Source: Gryllotalpicola ginsengisoli DSM 22003 (lineage in GTDB: Bacteria; Actinomycetota; Actinomycetes; Actinomycetales; Microbacteriaceae). Taken from it: a stretch of 64,000 bases of DNA. The stretch spans positions 1 through 64,000 of the forward strand of contig NZ_AULK01000008.1 of the NCBI RefSeq assembly GCF_000419445.1, read 5' to 3'. Positions within the stretch are counted from its first letter, which is position 1. Each line of letters starts with the position of its first letter. The translations under genes were made by a program, and so were the position numbers. The notes under the pieces were generated by a model. That model searched no databases. It saw nothing but the letters and a program-made list of their open reading frames with translations, and was not told the DNA's origin. This document shows, in pieces, positions 57,218 to 64,000 of the stretch.

Positions 57218-58459
57218 TTAGGCGCGCGGGCGCCCGGTCTGTGCCAGATCGGCACGCAGGTGGAGCGGCGACAGCCGGCTGACCAGCGCGGGCACGAAGT
57301 AGGCGACGGCCACGGCGGCGATTGCCGTGCGGATGCCGAAGGTGCTGCCGATGATGCCACCGAGCAGCAGGCCGATCGGGATGACGCCCCAGGTCGTGAA
57401 GCGAGAGGATGCGGACACGCGCCCGCGCAGCTCCGGCGGGCAGACGGCCTGCCTGGTGCTGAAGCTGACGATGTTGACGATGGCCAACGCCAGGCTCAGT
57501 CCGAACGAGCCGACTGCGAAGAGGGCGACCCCTGCACCGAGCCAGGCGAACGGAACGAGCATCCCCACGGCCGGGCCGGCGACGAGTGCAACTCGCCAAA
57601 GTCGGCCGCTGCCCCAGCGCCGTTCGGCGCGGGCGCAGGCCAGTGCGCCGATGAGGCCGCCGGCGCTCGATGACAGAAGCAGAACCCCGGTGAGAGCGAC
57701 GGGCACATGCAGGGTTCGAACGAGGAACAGGATGCTCAATGCGGACTGCGCCGCGGTCAGAAGGTTGCTGGTCGCGGCGGCGATGACGAGCGTGCGGATG
57801 GTCGCGTCGCGGAAGGTCGCGCCCAGCCCTTCTCGGATCTCCGCGAAGATCTCGGAAACGCGGATGCGTCGCGGGCGCACTTGATGTGGGGCGGGGAGGG
57901 TGGCGTACAAGATGCCGGCTGTACCTGTTGCGATCGCGTCGGCTGCGATTGCGAGTGGGGCTCCGATCGTCTGCACGAGCAGACCGGAGATGCCTCGGCC
58001 GACCAGTGAGGCTGCAGTCTGTGTCGATGACAGGCGGCTGTTGGCGTTGGTGAGTTGGGCCCGTTCGACGAGTTCTGGTGTCACTGCGTCTTGGGCGACG
58101 GAGGTGACGACGTACAGCACTCCGGACACGGCGGCGACCACGAACAACTGGGCGAGGGTGAGCCATCCGAGCAAAGCCGCGACGGGGACCGACGCATACA
58201 CGATCGCACGCCCGACGGTGCCAATCGTCAGAAGCCGGCCCTTGTTCACGCGGTCGACAAGCACGCCCGCGAACAACCCCAGCACGAGCCACGAGACCTG
58301 CTCGGCAGCCATCAGCGCGGACGTCGCGAAGCTCGAGGCGTGGAAGCTCACGACCGCGACGAGCGGGAACGCCACCTCGGTGAGCGCTTCACCCGCTGTG
58401 CCGAACCCCGTCGCGACCCAGATCTTGCGAAACGATCTGTCGCTGGTCGCTTCCCCCAC
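57218..58459 (-). CDS. MFS transporter (MFS_3 type)
   Basis: 413 residues from GTG 58459 (VGEATSDRSFRKIW). TAGCGT at 58468-58473 lies eight bases upstream. An earlier ATG at 58537 is rejected because it would overlap the start codon of the divergent Nudix gene. Twelve helices; sequence style (GFGTAGEALTEVAFPLVAV, AQDAVTPELVERAQLTNANSRLSS, CPPELRGRVSASSRFTTWG) matches MFS_3 exporters such as the enterobactin exporter group. Substrate unknown. Confidence 0.88.
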   Translation of the reverse strand: MGEATSDRSFRKIWVATGFGTAGEALTEVAFPLVAVVSFHASSFATSALMAAEQVSWLVLGLFAGVLVDRVNKGRLLTIGTVGRAIVYASVPVAALLGWLTLAQLFVVAAVSGVLYVVTSVAQDAVTPELVERAQLTNANSRLSSTQTAASLVGRGISGLLVQTIGAPLAIAADAIATGTAGILYATLPAPHQVRPRRIRVSEIFAEIREGLGATFRDATIRTLVIAAATSNLLTAAQSALSILFLVRTLHVPVALTGVLLLSSSAGGLIGALACARAERRWGSGRLWRVALVAGPAVGMLVPFAWLGAGVALFAVGSFGLSLALAIVNIVSFSTRQAVCPPELRGRVSASSRFTTWGVIPIGLLLGGIIGSTFGIRTAIAAVAVAYFVPALVSRLSPLHLRADLAQTGRPRA

Positions 58460-58535
58460 GGGCACCCACGCTAGACCACCGCGGGTGGTCAGCGGCGATG
58501 CGCCAACGCGCTGAACGCTCCGTAGGCTTGAGCTC

Positions 58536-58973
58536 ATGCCGTCGATCCGAAACGTCGCCGTGGGGTTGCCCGTGCGCGCGGGTCACGTTCTGGTGCTCGA
58601 CGGACTCGACACGGTGAAGAACGAGCCCTTCCATCGCGCGATCGGGGGAGGCATCGAGTTTGGCGAGACGGCCGAAGCGGCGCTTCGCAGGGAGTTCCGC
58701 GAAGAGTTGGACGTCGCTCTGTCCAACGTCGAACTACTGGGCGTGAGCGAGAACATCTTCGAGTACGAAGGCCGGCCAGGACACGAAATCGTCCACATCT
58801 TCGGCGTCGAGTCCGACGAACTCGACGCGGTCCCCCTCGACGCGCGACTGCAGATCCTCGACGAAGGCAGTCCGGTCAGTTGGCGGCCGATCAGCGGGCT
58901 CGACCGACCTCTCTACCCTCGTGGAACGGTCGAACTCCTCCACGCCTGGGTCCTGCGGCCGGCAGCCGAATGA
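58536..58973 (+). CDS. Nudix hydrolase
   Basis: 145 residues from ATG 58536, seven bases after TAGGCT (58523-58528). The Nudix box is complete: GGGIEFGETAEAALRREF followed by REELDV (G-x5-E-x7-RE-x-x-EE), at ~38-61. It hydrolyses a nucleoside diphosphate linked to another group; the substrate cannot be told. Divergent from the MFS gene, each with its own leaderless promoter in a shared ~76-base region. Confidence 0.9.
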   Translation: MPSIRNVAVGLPVRAGHVLVLDGLDTVKNEPFHRAIGGGIEFGETAEAALRREFREELDVALSNVELLGVSENIFEYEGRPGHEIVHIFGVESDELDAVPLDARLQILDEGSPVSWRPISGLDRPLYPRGTVELLHAWVLRPAAE

Positions 58974-59022
58974 TTTGGCATCGTCCCGCGGGCACTCCAT
59001 TGGAGCCGAGGTGACGCGGCAG

Positions 59023-59508
59023 CTAACGACCGGATGCCGCGAGGATGCGGTTGACGATCGCTTCCGGGTCGAGCTCAGGGCCTATCCGATGCTCATTCAC
59101 GAACGGAAGCGGCTGCCAGCCGTGGAACCACGACCGCATTTCTTCAACGCCGAACGTCGACGCCTTCGGACGCATCGCGTGCCGCCGGACCGTCTCTTCA
59201 AAAGTGAGGTCGAAAGCGGAGAACCGTGCGTCGTCAGCGTGCTCCGCGATCCGTTGAAGCATGCCCGCGTAAAGGCGTGCATTGAAGATGCCGTCGAGCA
59301 CAACACGATGTCCCTGGTCGAGACAGTGCACAGCGGCGACTTCCAGCAGATCGGCATGCGCCAAGCGTCGCTGGTCTGCTTCGTCGAATACGACCCGGCA
59401 GAAGTAATCCTGTTCGAGCACTGCTGTCGGCCAGCCCAACTCCTGCTGCAGCAGCCTCGCGACGGTGCTCTTCCCCGATCCCGAGTTCCCCCGCAGCACG
59501 ACCAACAC
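59023..59508 (-). CDS. P-loop kinase-like ATPase (AAA_33)
   Basis: 161 residues from GTG 59508, seven bases after TAGGGT (59516-59521). Walker A is GNSGSGKST (~7-15). A strand VVLDGIF and a lid region (TFEETVRRHAMRP) resemble zeta-toxin/polynucleotide-kinase-type small kinases. The frame is open further upstream to 59565, but the leaderless start is preferred. The substrate is unknown. The next gene on the same strand is the methyltransferase upstream, 62 bases away. Confidence 0.82.
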   Translation of the reverse strand: MLVVLRGNSGSGKSTVARLLQQELGWPTAVLEQDYFCRVVFDEADQRRLAHADLLEVAAVHCLDQGHRVVLDGIFNARLYAGMLQRIAEHADDARFSAFDLTFEETVRRHAMRPKASTFGVEEMRSWFHGWQPLPFVNEHRIGPELDPEAIVNRILAASGR

Positions 59509-59570
59509 GGGAGCGACCCTACAGGGCGTGTTTCGACCTGCCGGAAGGCTCTGCTTGCGAACCACCTAGT

Positions 59571-60329
59571 TCATGCAGGAAGTGCAGCGGCGCGAGGAGT
59601 CTTCTCCTGTGCCCGCTTCGCGAGGAACGTGACGAGCGTCGAGGCGAGGGTGTAGCCCTCCTCGCCTCTCTCTTCGCGAACTCGGGCCGGGCGAGACACT
59701 TGCTCGGCCACCTCGAAGCCGTCGAACGCTGATTGCAGCACCTCGATCGCTTGGTCTGCTGTGATCGCGCTTTCGAGGAGGGCAGGACGTCGGCGGCCGT
59801 GGTCGTCGGTCTCGTAGCGATCCGCGACGACACCGATCGCGACCACACCACCCGGATTGAGCGCCCTGCGTCCGCGCTCCAGCAGGCGCGCGATCGCTGC
59901 GAGATCGGGAAGGTGCTCGATCGCCGAGAAGGCCAGGATGAGGTCGGCCGGCTCCTCGAACTCGAAGTCGGCCAGATCCGCCGCGCGGGTCTTCAGCATT
60001 GAACGGACGTCAGCGGGGACCGAGGTGGCGAGCGATTCCACCGCCGAGGGCAGCAGATCGACGGCGTAAACGGTCGAACGTTCCGGAAGGGCGCGCAGCA
60101 GCGGGATCGTGTGGCGGCCGACCCCTGCACCGAGGTCATACGCGACCACCGGATGGCGCGGCGCGAGGAGGGCGACGGCAGCGGACAGCAGCCGGTGCGG
60201 CTTCGCCAGCCAGGTGCCAGGCTGGCCGAGCGTCACCGCGGAATACAACTCCTCGTGATACCGCACCGTTTCTCGCCGTGCTTCCTGGAAAGCAGCAGAC
60301 GCCGCCTCGCCGCGAGTCTCAAGCCCCAC
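59571..60329 (-). CDS. SAM-dependent methyltransferase
   Basis: 252 residues from GTG 60329, seven bases after TAGCGT (60337-60342); a GTG at 60338 would overlap that box. Class I fold: motif I VVAYDLGAGVGRHTIPLL (~60-77), acidic end of strand 2 VYAVDLLPSAVESLA, motif IV-like LILAFSAIEHLPD. Substrate unknown. Monocistronic or with the downstream kinase. Confidence 0.87.
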   Translation of the reverse strand: MGLETRGEAASAAFQEARRETVRYHEELYSAVTLGQPGTWLAKPHRLLSAAVALLAPRHPVVAYDLGAGVGRHTIPLLRALPERSTVYAVDLLPSAVESLATSVPADVRSMLKTRAADLADFEFEEPADLILAFSAIEHLPDLAAIARLLERGRRALNPGGVVAIGVVADRYETDDHGRRRPALLESAITADQAIEVLQSAFDGFEVAEQVSRPARVREERGEEGYTLASTLVTFLAKRAQEKTPRAAALPA

Positions 60330-60439
60330 GTCCGTCACGCTAATGGGAGCGCGCCACTTAGACGACGAGCCGCACCGGGCTGTGAGTTCGCGGTCACGCG
60401 GTCCTGCCCGATGTCGTCGCTCGCTCGTACACTCGACGC

Positions 60440-60691
60440 ATGAAACAGACGCTGGCTGAATACCTCGAGGCCGGTTATGCGCTGACGCCCGAGGAGCGGC
60501 TCGAGGCCGCGCGGATGCTGCGTCAGAGCGTCGAGCAAGAAACCGATGCCGGGCAGGCGGAGATCGACGCCGCCTGGGACGAGGAGATCAGCAAGCGCGT
60601 CGCAGAGGTCCTGGACGGAAGCGCGAACCTGGTCGATGGACCCGAAACGCTCGCGCAGGTCCGCGCTGAACTCGCCGCCCGCCGCAAGTGA
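60440..60691 (+). CDS. Antitoxin of a type II toxin-antitoxin pair
   Basis: 83 residues from ATG 60440, six bases after TACACT (60428-60433), a leaderless start. An acidic helical protein (LTPEERLEAARMLRQSVE) of the short RelB/addiction-module antitoxin type, ending in a Lys/Arg tail that would wrap the toxin. It overlaps the toxin start (GTGA, 60688-60691), which keeps the two in balance. Confidence 0.85.
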   Translation: MKQTLAEYLEAGYALTPEERLEAARMLRQSVEQETDAGQAEIDAAWDEEISKRVAEVLDGSANLVDGPETLAQVRAELAARRK

Positions 60692-61005
60692 CCTATCGCT
60701 GGCGCGAGCATGAAGCTGCGCGGGCCGAACTTCTCGAGGCCGCCCTGCTCCTCGAGGCGGAGCGCGCAGGCTGGGGCGACCGCTTCGTTGATGCAGTGGA
60801 GGCGGCGATCCGCAGCATTGCCGACGCCCCGCACTCTTGGGGGCTGCATCGCGGTCGACGCTTTGACCCGCCGGTCCACACGCGCAGCGTCGCCGGCTTC
60901 CGATACGACATCAAGTACATCGTCCTCGGCGACGAGATCGTGATCATCGCTTACGCGCACGAACGTCGTCGACCTGCCTACTGGGCGCACCGGCTCAAAG
61001 ACTGA
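60688..61005 (+). CDS. RelE/ParE-family toxin
   Basis: 105 residues from GTG 60688. The ParE/RelE fold is evident: EHEAARAELLEAALLLEAERAG helix pair, FVDAVEAAIRSIADAP, then strands with GRRFDPPVHTRSVAGFRYDIKYIV and IIAYAHERRRPAYW (the conserved RRPxYW end). ParE types poison gyrase and RelE types cut mRNA at the ribosome; the AHxRRxPxYW end favours ParE-like. Coupled to the antitoxin by overlapping codons. Confidence 0.88.
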   Translation: MTYRWREHEAARAELLEAALLLEAERAGWGDRFVDAVEAAIRSIADAPHSWGLHRGRRFDPPVHTRSVAGFRYDIKYIVLGDEIVIIAYAHERRRPAYWAHRLKD

Positions 61006-61257
61006 CGACCCGGCAGCCTCCGCGCGCGGCGCTCACGATGGGTGACGTACTGCAGCGTGAGCACAACGGGGCCGTTGCCGCTTTTCTCCGTGCTCTCTCC
61101 CGCTTCGGTCCAGCGGCGGGCCTGCCGAGGCCGAATTCAGGAGGAGGGCGAACCCGATTGGATATGAACCTCGACGTGCATCCTGTCCTGAGTTCGGTCG
61201 CCCCTGGCGCATCGCATCCGACGCAACTCGCCGTCGTCGCTGCGGCAGTATCGGAAT
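61006..61257. other. Gap without recognised features
   Basis: 252 bases between the toxin and the acetyltransferase. Short frames on both strands have no protein character. The base composition is slightly lower in GC than in neighbouring genes. I see no RNA gene or palindromic repeat here. Confidence 0.5.
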
Positions 61258-61821
61258 GTGACAGATCCCGAAGTGAAGCGCGCCGTGCTCACGGACCGGC
61301 TCGACCTGCGCCGGCCGACGGCCGACGACCTCGACGAGCTGTTCGCGATTGCCAGCGACCCGCGGGTGTGGCAGCACTTCCCGAGCGGGCGGCATGCCTG
61401 CCCGGCACAGACGCGCTCCCTGCTGGAGCGCTGGACGGCGAGCTGGGATGCCGCCGGCCTCGGCGCGTGGGCGGTGCGCTTGCGCGGCGACGAACGGGTG
61501 ATCGGTTATGGCGGTTGCAGCCTCGTGGGCGATGTCGTCTGGAACCTCGGCTACCGGATCGCCGCCGAGCAGCACGGGCGCGGGTACGCCACCGAGCTCG
61601 CCCGAGAGGCGGTGCGTCAGGCGCAGATCGTGCGTCCGCAGACGCCGGTCGTGGCGTACCTGCTCGAGCACAACACGGCATCGGCGCGAGTGGCGGTCAA
61701 GCTCGGCTTCGAGCTCGCGTGGCGTGGCCCGGACGCAGGGAACCCCGACGAGACGGCGATCCGACTCGTCTACGCCGACCGCCCGCTCTCGCGCGAGCAA
61801 TTGGGGGCTGTGCTGCACTGA
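61258..61821 (+). CDS. GNAT acetyltransferase (RimJ/RimL-like)
   Basis: 187 residues from GTG 61258. N-terminal TDRLDLRRPTADDLDELFAIASDPRVWQHFP is typical of the Acetyltransf_3 group, and the acetyl-CoA loop is EQHGRGYATELAREAVRQA (~101-119), followed by HNTASARVAVKLGFEL. Substrates of the group are ribosomal-protein N-termini or small molecules; unknown here. Confidence 0.88.
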   Translation: MTDPEVKRAVLTDRLDLRRPTADDLDELFAIASDPRVWQHFPSGRHACPAQTRSLLERWTASWDAAGLGAWAVRLRGDERVIGYGGCSLVGDVVWNLGYRIAAEQHGRGYATELAREAVRQAQIVRPQTPVVAYLLEHNTASARVAVKLGFELAWRGPDAGNPDETAIRLVYADRPLSREQLGAVLH

Positions 61822-61951
61822 GCGCGGCCGCGCCGCGCCGTCGCCGTCTGCCCCGTGGGCACTCCTCCCCATGGCGGCGACGCACGAGCATCCGTGAACT
61901 GACTAGTGTTCTGCTTCGAACGGGAATGACGCCGGGTCAGGGGGATCGCAC

Positions 61952-64000
61952 GTGCGCTTGAAGGTCACGCTCGCCAGGCAGGCCGCCGACTCCGACGACA
62001 TCGTCGTCACGACCGACGCGGTCGCCCAGGTCGCCGAGGTGGCCGGCGCGATCGCCCGGCTCGACGCCAAGGGCGACGTCTGGAAGGCCGGCGAGGGGCG
62101 GCGGCTGACGCTGTCGGTGGCCCGGCCCGGCCTCGACCGGCCCGAGGTGCTCGACCCCGACATCCCCATCGGCGAGGCGCTGATCGGCGACGGCGCGACG
62201 ATCGCCCTGACGGATGCGACGAACCACGGCGCTACGGTCCGCCGGGCATCCCTCGCCCCCGTCGCGCGCGTGCGCGTGCTCGACGGCCCGCAGGCGGGCC
62301 GGGAGTTCCCGATCCCGCCGCGGAACGTGATCATCGGCCGCGACCCCGGGTGCGACATCGTGCTCGACGACCCGCTCATCTCCAAGCGGCACGCGCGCCT
62401 GCAGGCGCAGAGCGGATCGGTCGAGCTGGTCGACCTCGGCTCGGCCAACGGGCTCGTCGTCGACGGCGGCAACGTCGACCGCCTGCCGGTCAGGCAGCCG
62501 GTGCGCGTGCTCGTCGGCGACACCCAGCTCGAGATCGTTCCGCTGCAGCAGGCCGCCGAGCAGGCATCCGTCGCCGCCGCGCCCGCCACGACCGGGCCCG
62601 TGCTCTTCAACCGCTCGCCGCGCGTCGAGGCGCGCTACGAGGGCATCGAATTCAACGTGCCCGAGGTGCCGCGGGAGCAGGAGAACCCGCCGTTGCCGAT
62701 CCTCGCGATGATGACGCCGATCCTGATGGCCGGCGGCATGTACGTGATGACCAAGAACCCGTTGAGCCTGATGATGGCCGCGATGTCGCCGGTCATGGCC
62801 GGCGGCAACTGGATCATGGGCAAGCGGCAGCGGGCCAACCGGCAGAAGCGGTCGATCGCCGAGTTCGAGGAAGGGCTCGAAGGGCTCACCCAGTCGCTGG
62901 AGCACGAGCGCGCCAAGGAGAAGGAGCAGCGGCTCAAGGAGACACCGTCGACCGAGGAGGCCTATGAGGCCGCGGTGCGCCGGGCGCCACTGCTGTGGAC
63001 GCGGCGGCCCGAGCACTGGTCGTTCCTCAACGTGCGGCTGGGGGTCGGGTCGATGGTGTCGCGCAACACGATCCGCCTCGACCGGCGGCGCGGGCTGCTG
63101 CCCGAGTACCAGACCCGGCTCGACAAGGTCGTCGACACGCACCGCACGCTGGCCGGCGTGCCGATCACCGAGAACCTCTACGACGCGGGCGCCATCGGCG
63201 TCGCGGGGCCCGCGCTGCACACGGTCGGGCCGCTGAACGGCCTGCTCGTGCAGCTCACGGCGCTGCACTCGCCCGCCGAGCTGGTCGTCGGCGCGATCGT
63301 CAGCTCGCGCTGGTCGCGCGAGGTGGAGTGGCTGAAGTGGATGCCGCACACCTCGAGCCCGCACAGCCCGATCGAGGGCGGGCACCTGGCCGACAGCGAG
63401 TCGAGCGCGGCGCAGCTGCTGGCCAAGCTCGAGGACATCGTCGAGGATCGGCTGGCCGAGAACCGCCGGCAGGCGCAGCGCCGCGGCGCGATGACGCAGG
63501 AGGCGGCGGCGCTCGACCGCGGGCAGGAGGTCGGCAAGGACAAGAGCGGCGGCACGCCGTCGCCGATCCCGGCGATCGTCGTGCTGATCTCGAACGACGC
63601 CCCGGTCGACCGCGGCCGGCTCATCCAGCTCGCCGAGCAGGCCGCCGACGCCGGCGTGTACCCGATCTGGGTCGCCGACGACGTCTCCGGACTGCCCGCG
63701 GTCTGCCGCTCGTACCTCTCGCTCGACGAGGAAGGTCACGCGGAGGTCGGCCTCGTGCGCCTCGGCGAGCAGATCACCGACGTCGAGGTCGAGCCGATCA
63801 GCCGCGACCGGGCGCAGAGCTACGGCCACGCCATGGCCCCCGTGATCGACGCCGGGGCGCCGGTCGCCGACTCCAGCGACCTGCCCCGGTCGATCTCGCT
63901 CGTCACGCTGCTCGGCCACGAGCTCGCCGAGTCGGGCGAAGCGGTCGTCGACCGGTGGCAGCAGAACAGCTCCATCCACGACCGCTCGGGGGCGCCGCCC
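61952..64000 (+). CDS. FHA/FtsK-type ATPase of type VII secretion kind (EssC/EccC-like), partial
   Basis: 683 codons from GTG 61952 with no stop, cut by the window edge. RBS AGGGGG at 61939-61944 and TAGTGT (61904-61909) as -10. Order: N-terminal ubiquitin-like/FHA-like region, a clear FHA domain (VIIGRDPGCDIVLDDPLISKRHARL, ~130-190), two membrane helices (LPILAMMTPILMAGGMYVM and following, ~245-285), a coiled linker, then a region leading to the first FtsK/SpoIIIE ATPase domain, whose Walker A is not yet reached. This is the layout of EssC-type motor ATPases that export WXG100 proteins. The rest of the secretion locus should lie to the right. Confidence 0.85.
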   Translation, partial: MRLKVTLARQAADSDDIVVTTDAVAQVAEVAGAIARLDAKGDVWKAGEGRRLTLSVARPGLDRPEVLDPDIPIGEALIGDGATIALTDATNHGATVRRASLAPVARVRVLDGPQAGREFPIPPRNVIIGRDPGCDIVLDDPLISKRHARLQAQSGSVELVDLGSANGLVVDGGNVDRLPVRQPVRVLVGDTQLEIVPLQQAAEQASVAAAPATTGPVLFNRSPRVEARYEGIEFNVPEVPREQENPPLPILAMMTPILMAGGMYVMTKNPLSLMMAAMSPVMAGGNWIMGKRQRANRQKRSIAEFEEGLEGLTQSLEHERAKEKEQRLKETPSTEEAYEAAVRRAPLLWTRRPEHWSFLNVRLGVGSMVSRNTIRLDRRRGLLPEYQTRLDKVVDTHRTLAGVPITENLYDAGAIGVAGPALHTVGPLNGLLVQLTALHSPAELVVGAIVSSRWSREVEWLKWMPHTSSPHSPIEGGHLADSESSAAQLLAKLEDIVEDRLAENRRQAQRRGAMTQEAAALDRGQEVGKDKSGGTPSPIPAIVVLISNDAPVDRGRLIQLAEQAADAGVYPIWVADDVSGLPAVCRSYLSLDEEGHAEVGLVRLGEQITDVEVEPISRDRAQSYGHAMAPVIDAGAPVADSSDLPRSISLVTLLGHELAESGEAVVDRWQQNSSIHDRSGAPP

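Noticed and set aside
58460-58537. MFS gene starting at ATG 58537
   Set aside because: That ATG overlaps the start codon of the divergent Nudix gene and the extra 26 residues have no membrane-protein character. GTG 58459 has a well-placed -10 box.

Overview
The window is high-GC actinobacterial chromosome, most likely from the family Microbacteriaceae. The case rests on GC-rich codon use, many GTG/TTG starts, TANNNT -10 boxes placed 6-8 bases before start codons (leaderless genes), and gene order. The order ppa, tilS, hpt, ftsH, folE-folP-folB-folK, DUF3180, DUF2520, panC, lysS, later clpC is the one I recall from Mycobacterium tuberculosis (Rv3628 down to Rv3596c), opened here by accessory genes. 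The genus cannot be fixed from sequence reading alone.

Layout. 1-2831: right part of an integrative element. It holds an IS3-type transposase tail, a gene cut by that IS, a small HTH protein and a tyrosine integrase that reads into tRNA-Phe. 2756-3074: tRNA-Phe, tRNA-Asp and tRNA-Glu on the minus strand. 3263-5999: two secreted peptidoglycan hydrolases (M23 and NlpC/P60). 6003-19900: conserved core (ppa, tilS, hpt, ftsH, folate operon, bioY, two PH-domain membrane proteins, DUF2520, panC, lysS). 19897-35189: an oxidoreductase, an orphan sugar-binding lipoprotein, an ArsR/SRPBCC pair, CtaG, a GH2 beta-mannosidase, SbcCD, cardiolipin synthase and a prolyl oligopeptidase. 35465-40100: dTDP-rhamnose/UDP-glucuronate operon (rmlB, rmlCD fusion, ugd, rmlA). 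40159-46710: pirin, a lipoprotein, clpC, an MFS transporter and an acetyltransferase. 46737-51216: a three-gene operon joining a membrane GT2 synthase, an HlyD-like adaptor and a GH81 beta-1,3-glucanase, probably an exopolysaccharide system. 51374-53749: a fused anthranilate synthase behind a Trp leader peptide. 53837-61821: small accessory genes, including a RelE/ParE toxin-antitoxin pair and a decayed decarboxylase. 61952-64000: start of an FHA/FtsK-type ATPase of type VII secretion kind, cut by the window edge.

The most striking feature is a set of short palindromic repeats of at least six families. I call them P1 (about 38 bp, ends GGTCTCCATTC and GAGTCGACCGGCGG), P2 (ends GGTTTCGATACGC and GCTACTCAACCAGCGG), P3 (39 bp), P4 (24 bp), P5 and P6. 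They lie between genes and also in frame inside important genes (tilS, folE, a PH-domain protein, an oxidoreductase and trpEG). Their ends are constant, while the hairpin stems change on both sides together. A GIY-YIG nuclease gene sits between P1 clusters. Other signals are an identical ClgR-like operator at identical distance from the -10 box of ftsH and clpC, a Trp attenuation leader before trpEG, a likely AUC start codon for cardiolipin synthase, and a beta-glucan synthase operon carrying its own beta-1,3-glucanase.
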